In this document: piece after piece, positions 44,446-55,647 of the stretch | How the letters are laid out: each line of letters starts with the position of its first letter | Position numbering within the stretch: position 1 is the stretch's first letter | From: Lepidurus packardi | Taxonomy: Eukaryota > Arthropoda > Branchiopoda > Notostraca > Triopsidae | Reading direction: 5' to 3' | DNA length: 64,000 bases | NCBI GenBank assembly: GCA_023053545.1 | Contig: JAKZAN010000006.1 | Coordinates: forward strand, 1,803,001 to 1,867,000 | Program-made: the position numbers and the translations under genes | Notes under the pieces: generated by a model | Told to the model about the DNA's origin: nothing | Databases searched by the model: none | The model's input: only the letters and a program-made list of their open reading frames with translations

Positions 44446-46322
44446 TTAGCGACGCATGATATCATCGATAGAAAAGCCAGCTTTCTTGGCTGGTTGGTGG
44501 TGGTGACTACTGCTATGGCTGTTACTATGCAGGGTACTCTCGGCTTTCTCGTCGTCGATTGAAGAAGAGCACACTTCAGCATCGGAAATCATACCGTTTT
44601 CGCTGCTCGAATCACCGTCGCCATCCACGTCCAGATCATCTACATCGTCGTCATCTTCCAGACCCGGTACACAGGTCAGCGTCACGGTACCGTCGGTACC
44701 TACCGAGTGCGTCAGGATGTGACGCCGTAAGTCACAGTTCCGGCGAAAGACTTTTTGGCACGACGTACATTTGTACGGCTTAAGCTCGGTGTGGGTCAAC
44801 AGATGGGTTTTCAAGTTGGAACGCTGGTTAAAGCTGCGGGAACAGACGGGACATTTATGGGGCGACTCTTCAAGGTGCAGAATCCTGTGCACGGCCAGAG
44901 TCCTGGATTGGCAAAAGCCTTTACCGCAATCGCTACATTTGAAAGGTTTTTCTTTCGAGTGAATGTACCTGAAGGAAAAAAAGGGCAGTGTAAGTTCTAA
45001 AGCTCCGTAATTCATTGATTTTTAAAATGTGCGGGGGACTTACCGATGGTCACGTAAGTGATCTTGCCGACGAAATGCCTTGCCGCAGATATCGCACGAG
45101 TAGGGTCGTTCATCGGTGTGAGTGCGCTCGTGAATCAAAAGGTTGTAGGACTTGGTGAACTGGCGGTTGCAGAATTTACAGATGAACTGCTTTTTGGGTC
45201 GGGAAGCCCGTCCAGGTCCGCGAAAAAGCCTTGGGTCGTATTGGCCGGGGTAAAACGGCGGTATTGCGCCTCGCAACCACGGACCCATGAGCAAAGGGAT
45301 TCCGTATGACGGAGACAAGTTGGTGGGCAAACGCTGCTGCAATGCTTGTTGCGCAGCGGCCGCCGCGTTTAGCTCAGCCGGACTACCCCCTGTGGTTTGA
45401 CCCATGGAAGCCGCCCCGGAATTGGGGTGATGGTGCGATACCAAGTCTAGAGGTTTGCCTACTTTGGCGGCTAGCTGAGCCATTTCTAGGCGACACTGCA
45501 TGTCTTGTAGCATAGCTGCTACAGCGGCATGATTCCCATTGCCATTGGAGGGGTGCAAAGCACTAGAAGACTCTGATAGAGAAGAGCCTTTCTTTATTGC
45601 CGCCGCTCCCATATCGGTGTTGGGTGATTGGATAGGTGACGTCGTCGAGGAGCACGAAGGCGAGCAAGAGGCGGCTGGCGTGCTCGTGGTAGAAGCGTGG
45701 TGAACTGGGCGGAAAGCCGATGGTTCGCGATTGCCGGCCTGGTTGGCATTACTCATCATTTGACGAAACTCGGGAGACATAAGAGCCATAGGGTTGTAAG
45801 GAAAAGCCATGGCTGCATTGGACATATTAGGCAAAGTCATGTTGGCTGGGAAAAAGAAAGGAGGGAACAGGCCTGATGCTTGCAAATTAGCCAATGCTTT
45901 CTGGGATGCTTCCATATTGGGCCAAAAGCGCGCCTGTACTGAAGACGGGCTAGACGATGACGACAAGGGGGATCCTTGGTGTTGTTGGGCTTCAAAGGTG
46001 AAATTGTGAGCCGACAACGTTGGTGAAAGGGTGGGTGTGTGTGGAGGAGTTAGCAGCAAGGAATTACCCGCATCGTGAGACACACCTGAGGTTATTCAAA
46101 ACAGGAAAATATTACAACTATGTTCCTTCCAAGTGTTCGAAAGGGCGCTTAAAAGCTGATCCAAATCCGGACTGGGACTTTGGTTTTCTGGTATAAAAAC
46201 GACCGAGGAGAAACTAGGACTTAAAACGTTTGCTTACCTGATAATTTGGAGTTGGTTTGCGTGGATGTGATTAAGAAGGAGGAGTCCTGTTGCGGACGAC
46301 GTTGGCAAATTCCACTGTCCAT
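44446..46322 (-). CDS. Odd-skipped family five-zinc-finger transcription factor (odd/sob/bowl type), paralogue A
   Basis: Nuclear C2H2 transcription factor of the odd-skipped/OSR family. Three minus-strand exons are 46322-46238, 46085-45044 and 44968-44446, totalling 1650 nt (549 residues plus stop) with matching phases and good GTAAGC/GTAAGT donors. An in-frame TAG sits two codons before the ATG. The N-terminal half is rich in Ser, Pro, Ala and Asn and contains SAFRPV (about 151-156). After GRASRPKKQ come five fingers at about 329-351, 357-379, 385-407, 413-435 and 441-463, with linkers TDERP, SKEKP, LEESP and TELKP. Finger 2 is split by an intron in its arginine codon. An acidic, Ser-rich stretch follows, then the terminal FSIDDIMRR, an eh1-like Groucho-binding motif (family knowledge). 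The gene converges with drm and runs in tandem with paralogue B. Whether it is the orthologue of fly odd, sob or bowl cannot be settled by eye, so no symbol is given. Confidence 0.95.
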
Positions 46323-46751
46323 CGGCAACTAGCACTACACACTCCTCAATTTAAAAAAATGTTCCAGTGATTTCAAAACCGACAAAGCGAATTTCCGGTA
46401 TGCCGATTTATGAAGCCAAGATTGCACTGTGTTGAAACCACTACACTGGATTTAGCAGCGGCTAATGAATTCACAAGCGCTTTGGATTTTTGGAAAGTCA
46501 CAGTATTTGTCGGGGTCAAGACAATCCAACTCAAGGACTATACAGCACGAGATGGTTTGAAATGGTTGAAAGTGTGAGAGAGCTAGAAACTAGGCCACCA
46601 TCGAGCTCGAGAGGTTTGAGGGGAACTGAGAGGTGAACTTAGGAAGCTGAAGGTAGTCGTCTAGCTAAGGGATACTGAGCAACCGCTGGATCAAGTTCCT
46701 CTGGCTCTTTCGAGTGGCGGACAAGTCACGAGGGTTAAAGCTCTGTGGAGG

Positions 46752-46758
46752 TATATAT
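46752..46758 (-). promoter_or_regulatory. TATA-like element upstream of odd-family paralogue A
   Basis: On the minus strand the sequence reads GGATATATACC about 430 bp upstream of the ATG at 46322. It is the nearest good TATA-like string upstream of the gene and would place transcription start near 46720, leaving a 5' UTR of about 400 nt. TCAGT, an arthropod initiator-like pentamer, occurs at 46676-46680 but is too far from this TATA to pair with it, so the start site is a guess. Confidence 0.3.
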
Positions 46759-49700
46759 CCTTCCTACAAGGCTCACGGCGACTTAAGCACTGTGCTGTAC
46801 CGGTCAAGCAATGCAGGGGTCCCTCCTTTTGTGTTTTGTGGTGATACCTGTGCGTCACTGTTGCTTTACCTGTAGCGGCTGGAGCAGGAGCGGTGGTTAT
46901 TCGCGGAAGCCAATTCCTACCTTGCGGTCGGGAGCTTGTGTCCTAAGCTTCCATTGGTGGATCGGCAATCGACCAAGGTTGGGGCGGGACTCCTGGCAGC
47001 TTCTAAACTCCACGACGTACCAGCCAAAGAAGCCGTCTCCTGCTCGAAACTTCCCCTACCGTGAACGCTGCAGGCGGTCACGCTGGGCTGTCTATATGCC
47101 CCTAAGCCTCGCGCGCATAAGACGCTTTCTTTCACCGCTCAGCAGCGCCACACCGAGACTAACGGCCACCCAGCACAACGTATACGCCTTCCACACAAGT
47201 TTTGCCGTCCCATGTCGAAACGTTTTCGGCTGAGCAAGGAGGCTATAGCGACTCGGCACTTGGCTGTCAACATACCGTAATGGTCTTTTGTGAAATATGA
47301 GCTGAACTATTACTCTTTAAGAGCATGCACGTCACCTGGTCTCACTATTCATTTGTAAATGTACAGCTTATATGAGGCTTATCATTCATTACGAGAGATG
47401 CGTAAGGATCGTCAGTCGTTCAAGGTTTCGTGTACGTCCATGTTGGCATCAAACTATGATAACAAATCTAGCCAGATCGAGCATTCGAGGCTTTTTCTAC
47501 TCTCGCCCGTGAAATCATAAGAATCGTTATCTAGCTTAATTGGAGAGTAGTTACTCATTTTGACGCTTTGTTTGCAAAGGAGCAGCATCTCCTTTTAAGG
47601 ACAAAAGAAATACACTTGACTGGCTTTAAAAGTATAAAGAGTCGCAAAGTTGTGATTGGAATTACGGTGTTTTGATGCAAGAGCCCTTCCCCCTTTCTCG
47701 CTAAAGGATAGAAAATTGGCTGCTTGATAGGGTGTGCGGAGGGAGTTCGTCAAGGCGCTTGTGTTGAACTTGCTTTGGTTTCTCGTTTCGTCTGACATGC
47801 CGGGGCCAATATCATTGTCCAAAACCGTATTTCAGCTCCTTTGATCTGTGCAGAATTGAAATTGGAACCTACTTATGTAGCAAAGCTTTTGATTTTCGGT
47901 AAACAAAGCTTTCGGTCTAACAGACGCAATTTATGTGCTTAGGAAATGTATTTACGCCTGCAGATAAGCAGCTAGGCAGGAAACGTCAATTTCCCGCATC
48001 CCTCAACGTATACCTGGTTTATTGCAATACTTAAAGCCATGATGTAAGTATGCTTTCTTCTGTAAAAGCAAACTTCCTGGCCCTCTGAAGCGCTTTGAGT
48101 ATGACGTAAAAACTAAGGAAATATGGCGGAAGGGCGAGTCTTTTGCACCATGTTCGTCTGTGCCCGAAAAGCCGGCAAACATACCATTTATAAGTAAACT
48201 TTTTATCGAAACTCTTCGGGAAGTTGGCTCTCGTGCCCGCCACCCACCCGAGTTTTACGCGTTCTACGTGTTATATTTTTTATCAAATAAGAGTCGACAT
48301 ATAGGTGACATAAGCTAACATACAAGAGGCCTGCTGTATCGCCCCTTTAAGATTAGATTACAAGGGAAGGTGTTGGACAACACTTGAACAAGAGCAGCAG
48401 CGAGGAGCTGCATTTTTTTCGAAAAAATCTTGAATTCAGTTAACAAACCCCCCAACCAGTTTCAGTTTGTTGCCATGTGTGGAGTTGTTAGGCTTTATGC
48501 GGGCATGACAGGCTGCTTAGAAGTTAACTCGCTCGTACTTGCTCCACTAGACGAGAAACAGACATTCTTTTGGGTAATTTGATTCCCTGCAAACTTGACA
48601 CTGCCTACCCCCCCTGAAATTGACAAGTTTTCCACGTTTCTTTTAACCCGAGCTCAACAGTAGTCAGTGCCGTTTTGTAGCTAATTATGAAGTTTAAATT
48701 CTTACATAGTTTCCTTTTATTATTCCAAACGTTTCAAATCGCAAACAATAAAGGGTTGAAATTCTGAGAATGTCATGAACAACGTTTTAAAAGACTCTCG
48801 GCTTTTCAATCACGAATAACTGTCCTTTTTGGCTGGTCTGTACTATCTATGGCAGGTAAACAAGTAAGATTCTCCCATTAATGTCGAAATGCCTCTGTTT
48901 AGCGTACCGCGATTTAATTGTTGCTGTCTTGGAGCGAGTAAATAATGCACTTGTCTACCCTTTGACCGAGCTACCGTATAGAGAGGTATAGGTTGGAACC
49001 TTCGTTTGAAAGTAGCCGCTAACTTTTAAGTTCCACTCATAATCTTCATTTCGAGACCATCGGTCTCTTTTGTCGTATGCACTGTGTATACTGTTTCGCG
49101 ATATAACCCAACAACTGTGGTTGATAAGATCTAAGACCAAAGGCTTAAGTGTTACCAAACAGAAGTAGAACTTTATGCTAGCAAAATATTTTCCAGGAGC
49201 GGAGTGCTAGAGGAGCTTAGAGTTTCGAGAGTCAAACCAAATAAATAGTGGCAGTTCTGTTTAATGAGAGGGGGTTGACTTCGGTGTGGTGTTTGCTCCG
49301 CGAAGTGCCCCTCTTTCCCCCAAACTTGACTTGTGAAGGAACAATTCGTGGAAAATCCCCGCTAGTCACAGACAATTGCAGGTGGGAGAAAAGTGATGAC
49401 GAGACGCCGTTTCCAGGTTAATTACGCGCAAAAACAAGATTCTCTCTTATTCAGGGTCTTGTGAAAAGCACACAAACTTAGCTCCTTCTTCGACGGAGCC
49501 AAATTATCTGTGCTAGAGGCATTCTACGAGTTATAGAAGCAGTCAAAGGTTCCCCGAGCAAAAATTGGGTAGCGATTTCGGGTCTTGAAATGGGCTACCA
49601 TATACTGCCAACGACATGTAAGTCAGAACGTAGAGTAAATAAAGCAATTAGAATAATAAGAGGGTGTATGTACGCGTTCAAGCCGCTAACTCTGGTGCCC

Positions 49701-50300
49701 AGCACTGGGATTGGATTGATTGCGTTTAGTAGCTTCGAGACACTTTGTGATTGGGTTCTAAAACCGGCTCTAAGGTTTCAGGTTGCGCTTGGGTTAACCA
49801 TCGATTAGGAGTTGGGCAAATTGGAGAATTTTTGTGACGATTGGATTCCCGTTTTGTTTCTTTTATTTGGCGATCCCACGCAAGTCTCTCTTCCTTTTTG
49901 TTTTCTTGAACCTCTCCTACCGTCAGGTGTCTGACGAGCTCGCGTGGAACATGGCAATGGTACTTTATGGTTTCATTTACTCAGTTCGAAAAAGAGAAAC
50001 CGATGCCCTAGCTATCGATTGTTCCCCTTGATCTTTATTGCGGTATGAAATTACTCGTTTGACAGACGGAATCGAGTCGGAAAAAGGGGCCAATCTTTGA
50101 CACCTGGTCGAAATATGGGATCCAGTAACGCATCTTTTTCCTTTTGCTATACTTTCCCGAGCTTTCCTTTTGTCTTTTCGATGCCAGTTTCTGCAAAGCA
50201 ATCACCTTACAACTGACATTTCGATTTAGCTAAAAACCCAGATTCCCAGTGCCGGAATCCCATTTACGGGGATTGTAATTGCTTCTGCAGTGACCTGAAG

Positions 50301-50993
50301 TTGCAGTTTTGTAGATTGGTAGTTGATTTTTTTCCCTCTTTTTTTTAGGGATAACCCCTGCAATACTTACGCTAAAGGCTTCCCCTCGATCGAAGGTCGT
50401 TAAAAAAAAACTGCGAATGGCCAAATTGTCAGACCGTTAAAATGGCAGTTTGGATTTGACTTTCGCATATGAAGTATTGCTCACCATTTGAACCTACAAG
50501 TTGGCTAGCTATCGCTATCACTTTTGGGACTTTTGCAGTTTTCTAGTTTGGTAGTTGATTTTCCCCTCTTTTTTTTTAAGGGGCAACCTCTGCAATACTT
50601 ACACTAACGGCTTCCCCTCGATCGAAGGTCGTTGAAAAAAACTGCGAATGGCCAAATTGTCAGCCCATTAGATTGGCAGTTTGGATTTGGCTTTCGCAGA
50701 TGAAGTATTGCTCAGCATTTAATCCTACAAGTTGGTTAGATATCGCTACCACTTTTGGGACTTTTGCAGTTTTCTAGATTGGTAGTTGATCCCCTCTTTT
50801 TTTTTATTTAAGGGGCAACCTCTGCAATACTTACGCTAACGGCTTCCCCTCGATCAAAGGTTGTTAAAAAATGCGAATGGCCAAATTGTCAGCCCCATTA
50901 GATTGGCAGTTTAATTTTGACTTTTGCAGATGAAGTATTGTTCACCATTTGAATCTACTAGTTGGTTAGATGTAGCTACCACTTTTTGGACTT
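50301..50993. repeat. Three tandem copies of a 231 bp unit
   Basis: Units start at TTGCAGTTTTNTAG: 50301, 50533 and 50764 (periods 232 and 231). Each contains a T-rich run, then GCAATACTTAC, GGCTTCCCCTCGATC, GCGAATGGCCAAATTGTCAG and GAAGTATTG in the same order. Copies differ by scattered substitutions and small indels, mainly in the T and A runs. No open frame is conserved. It lies between the two long odd-family genes. Confidence 0.9.
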
Positions 50994-51779
50994 GGACTCA
51001 TTTAAAGGGATAAAGGTTGCATTCCAAAATGTTGGTAGAGCGTGAGAACCGGCATCTTCGGTGCCGGTACCATCTAGCCCATCGAAAAGTCCCGGCAAAA
51101 CTCGCAATGGGCCGGTCGTCCCTCCCTCGTTCAACCCCTCATATAACTCCAAATTTTTATTACCAACATTAAGATTTTTTTGTTTCCTTTTTTCCGATTT
51201 TCCCAAGGAATCGTCACGAAAAAAAAAAGTTCTCCCAAGTTAAAGCATAGGCCGATTTGAGGTTAATGGAAGGACTTTGAGAGCGATTTTCTTGATGAGA
51301 TTGGAGAGAAATCAAGTGCTAGAACTGCTGGAATTCTCGAAGGGATGAAAAGTTGACAATGACAATAGGCACACCAGCCCCCCGTGACGAGGACCTCATC
51401 ACAGCAGTATGGAGCTTTATTTGAATACCTTTGGGGTCCGCCTCTGCCTTGTCTACCTTGTGTGTGACTCTGGGCTTGGAGAGGGACAGTCAAAAGGCAA
51501 AAAGACACCCCCACCCGCACGCACCGGCAAGTTTGTAAGTGCGGTACCCTTTGTACACCCCCTCTTTCTTGATCTCAACTCTACGGCGTCCTCTCTCAGG
51601 TCACGGTCAACGAGCATACAAAGGACTCACTTCATCAAATCTTGTACTACTCCCACAAGACGATTAGATGAGGCAGAAAAGGGTATTGTCCCCACCTTCT
51701 TGTACTACAAGAAATATCTATAGTACTTCGTTGTCATGCTAGTCATGCTAGTACAAGCGTCTAGGTTACAGAAGGCCGC

Positions 51780-51780
<1 letters not shown>

Positions 51781-51811
<31 letters not shown>
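51781..51811 (+). repeat. Homopolymer run of 31 T followed by TATATAAAA
   Basis: The T run leads directly into ATATAAAACC, which resembles a plus-strand TATA box. No gene was found downstream, so the run is best read as a simple repeat. Read on the minus strand it is an A31 tract and could be the tail of a retroposed sequence, but I identified no retroposon body next to it. Confidence 0.9.
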
Positions 51812-51819
<8 letters not shown>

Positions 51820-52714
51820 CCAGCGTTTCAGACAGTTGGGTTGATATCGTTTGAAGGGCCATATAAAAAAGGATCTCCCCTCTAAAAAAGTAATTGACAC
51901 CATGGTCTAAACGCTACAACTGCTGGGGAACTTTTTAGGAAGGTGTTGGAATAGTTAACGGCGGAAGGGGACAAGTACAGATCCCCTAGCGCTGTGGTCA
52001 ATACGCAGTGGCTGGTATGTCCTCGTTTGCGCCCGTCTCGTACTGTACATGAAATAGTAGCAATGAGGTCCTTTTTGTCGGCGAGGTCTATTTCGCACCC
52101 TATAGATAGAACGTATATAGTAAAACTAGCAAAGGGCTGGGTTTTCTTTTTTGGCCATTGTACTCTAACCTGCTGCGGCACGGCAAGTTTGGGCTCTTGT
52201 GAGAAAGTGAAGAAAGAGGTTGATATTTTCCCATATTCTTCTATTGTCACTTTGACAAAAGGTTATTGTCGAGAACCACAAAACTTGTCGACAAGGGCCT
52301 GCAGTGTAGGTCTTTGAGCCCATTCTTAGACTGTAATGAACTCCAACTCTTCAACTTTTTGACTGTCGCTCTGGGTCCGGGTTTTTGACTGCGAGCGCTT
52401 CTGATGGGAGTTATAGACTACCGCAAATGGAGTGCTGGACTTATGGCCCCCAAAGTGCCTCAAAGAGCCAATATAGGTTCTACAATGCTTCCGTATTGAA
52501 ATGAATCCGTGCGGAAACACGTCGATTGTTGGTTTCTAACAAAAAGCTTTTCGTAGGAGTATATATATACATTTATACATAAAAGACCCGTGGAGTGGTT
52601 ACTTTATCTGCGTTTAAATCCTTACGAATCCTTCAATTTTGCCCTCTTTGCACTAGAATGAGCTTGAAAGCCAAACTTAAAGACACACTTATCGGGGTCA
52701 AAACCGTTCAGGCA

Positions 52715-53143
52715 AAAGGACTTTACATCCTTATATTGCAATCCTAATGTCGTATGCTCTTACTGTGTTCGGTTTAAAAACCATATCTATCCCGTTAGGT
52801 TTCTCGTACTGAGGTTAAGACATCTTGTCATATATAGTACGTGCATTTCTTGGCTGGACTTTAGGGAAGGGCCAGATATATGATTCAGCGGACGATACAC
52901 GGTGTTTTTCGCTATGAATTCATGTACTAAAGGGCTTTACATCGTGGTATTGCAACCCTAATGTCATATACTCTTACTGGTTCGGTTTAAAAAACACATC
53001 TATCCCGTTTGGTTTGTCGCACTGAGGTTAAGGTGTCTTGTTATATATAGAACGTGTATGTGTTGGCTGGATTTTTGGGGAGAGCTAGACACATGATTCT
53101 GCAGAAGATACACGGTATTTTTCGCTATGAGTTCATATACTGC
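52715..53143. repeat. Two tandem copies of a 214 bp unit
   Basis: Copy 1 starts at 52715 (AAAGGACTTTACATC) and copy 2 at 52929 (AAAGGGCTTTACATC). Shared blocks in order include ATTGCAA-CCTAATGTC, TATCCCGTT-GGTTT, ACTGAGGTTAAG, TATATATAG, and ATACACGGT with TTTTTCGCTATGA. The copies are diverged by perhaps 15 percent, so this is an old duplication. It has no coding potential. Confidence 0.88.
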
Positions 53144-53330
53144 ATAAGCAACCTAGAGTCTGGGGGCCCCTTTTTGTCCGTCTGGAAGCTGGATTAAACC
53201 ATAAAGCGCGATAGTCTGTCTGGTGGTCATGCGAAACAGAAGTTAAAAGCCTTGTTCCGTGTGAAAGACATTGGTCAAAGGCCACCAGGCATGGGAAAAA
53301 GTTTCTGATGGTCAGATTTTACAGTAGCTA

Positions 53331-53476
53331 GATAACTTGGCCTTCCCTTGTGTCATTTTTTCCTCTATCCTTACTGAAAGCTCTATGTTATATTGCAGTA
53401 CTATAGGTTTCTTTGGGGGGCGAAGAGGGAGGCTGAAAAGGAAGCTCTAGGGATATCCCAAGTTAGGAGCTACTGT
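53331..53476. promoter_or_regulatory. Pair of Odd/OSR-type binding motifs between the two long paralogues
   Basis: ACAGTAGC occurs at 53331-53338 on plus, and its reverse complement GCTACTGT at 53469-53476, 138 bp apart. ACAGTAGC is the consensus I recall for Odd, Sob, Bowl and vertebrate OSR proteins. The pair lies in the gap between two genes that encode such proteins. Any given 8-mer is expected about twice in this window on both strands, so the evidence is the close spacing and the location, not the count. Confidence 0.25.
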
Positions 53477-55603
53477 CATCTTGTCATAAAATTGTCGGGG
53501 AGGAGGCTGGAAACCTAAAAAGTTCAAGATCGTCACACAAAAACGACTGCCTATCTCTTATACAGGGGTTTTTATACAACCTGATGCTTTCCCCCCTGTT
53601 TGGAGCGAAACGATTAGTCCCGGTTGACTGGTATCTGCTGTGTCACTTTTTTTCTGGGGGACCTGGTCAGCAAGTTTTGAACCATTCTCATCCCACCACA
53701 AGCCGCAAAAGACGATGTTGGTTGGACGCAACATTATGCCGCCTCCAATTTAGCACAACAATGTTTTCTCGCCTTAATTAACGTACGAAATCCTATTCTC
53801 TACGATCCTGGCATAACGGCAAAGAGGGCAAACCAGCCCAGCACCCAGCAGTAAGAAGCTAAGGTTTCAAATAGCGTACACTGCTGGTTCCCACTCCAAT
53901 TACTTCTTACTTGTACCGGTGAAGAAAATCACAAATCTCGCCCTCCCAAAAGTGGAAGCGACTGTCTAATATTTTAACTGGTTTCTTTAAATCTTGCTTC
54001 CAAGGAAACAAGCTAGGAAAAAGCCTTATCGAATTCCATCAGGGTGATGTATGAGGCCATTGTCACCCCTCGAGGACCTACAAAAATTGTCTTGGTTTTC
54101 GACCTCGAATCTGAGTCGACATAGCCCCAGAAATAGTAGCCACTTGGCAGGGGTTAAGACACGGAGGGAAATTGAAAGGTTTATTTAGCTAAACTTTTAT
54201 TTCCTGTTTAATTTTCAAAAGCATTCTAGAAAGTGGGCAGAGAATTCTCTTTAAATGTAAAAAAAAAAATAAGTGTTAGGGTTCGAGACGATGTTTATGC
54301 TTATAGGGTTAAAGCCGCGCTAAGGGTTTGGGCAAAACATATGGGATGTATACATATATTACACTATACGTTTATACCGCGTGCCATGGACATTATCGAC
54401 GCCTTAATGGTTCTACGGTATAATGCTTAAACATGTTCGTGTCGCGAGCTTGAGGTGTTTTTCCAATAATAGGACCGCACAAAAGACAAGAAAAAGTTCA
54501 CTTTGAGTATACGGCGACCAAACCAAAGTATTCGATCTTATCAGTATTGAACAAGAGAACCACACTGGCTTGAGCTAGGAGAAAAGGTCTTTAGAAACGT
54601 TACAAGTCCCCTTTTTCACTGATACTGCAGTATTGATACCCATTCAACCCTTTTGTGTGTGGCGCTCTTTGGGCGTTGGGCACGAGGCAAAACGGCACAT
54701 TTACGACATTACGACTTGCGTTTCTCTACCAGACAAATTTTTGAGCGCCTCTGCTACACTTTTAAGTGGAAAGACGTGTAAGGGATTGTCATTAAAAAAC
54801 AAACCAAAGAACTCGCTTCTTCCTTCCTGATTCCCCAAAACTGGCTCTTCGTAGTCCTGCGTCGCCCGTCCACAGTACCCATGTCTTTTTTATGAGTATT
54901 ATTGGAAATGGTTAACTGACCTCCCAAGTCGCCAAGTCATAACCCTTGGGTTCGAGGAGGACGTTTAATTCGGGAAAAGTAATGAACGAGAAATTTTGCT
55001 GGCAGGATTTGGCGTTCCTAATTAGCATAGCCTGGATGTGTACTGTACATGTCCGAGAAACGTACTAAGCGACAGGCGGCTTTACATAGCAGCCTACAAA
55101 CACCTGGCGTTAACTTATTTCTGAAAGTTTGAACGTTTATTGCCCTTTTGTTTGCAGTTTGTAATATTGGTGCTCGGTTTGGCCGGTTTTGGGTATGTGT
55201 CGTGTGCAAGTAGCTTCTGGTGTAATGAAACCCCTAGATTGCCCTGCTTCCTGACTGCACTTTGCCATTTATGATGTTTGAGCAAGCCATAGCGCCATAT
55301 GCTTGTACCGACGTGATAACGTAAAGTACGGTTACGTGTGATAATATCAGAAGCAGCAGCCTCGTTTCGGGTCACCGACAGCCGGGGTCCTAAATCTTGC
55401 CAAACATGCCGGTCTAACTGTCGTAAAATATTCGTTAAGATGTTGAAAAATACTCTGACAATGATGCTGATTTTCCACTTCAGCCATTCTCTGCAAATAT
55501 GCAACGCATTATTTCGCGATACTATAGTATCAACTTTCGTAGTACAGGAAACAAACGTTTCTCTGTTACCAAAAGAATTTAAATACTTTCTAATGAATAC
55601 AGT

Positions 55604-55647
55604 TACCAGTTAGTGTTAGTGTTAGTTAGTGTTAGTTACAGTTAGTG
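55604..55647 (+). repeat. Short degenerate GTTAGT repeat
   Basis: Repeats of GTTAGT and AGTTAGT with small offsets over about 44 bp. It resembles a degenerate telomere-like string only superficially and is most likely a local slippage product. Confidence 0.7.

Noticed and set aside
46811-47233. Plus-strand ORF of 140 codons upstream of paralogue A.
   Set aside because: Cys- and Arg-rich without a domain; it overlaps the likely promoter area of the neighbouring gene and is probably chance.
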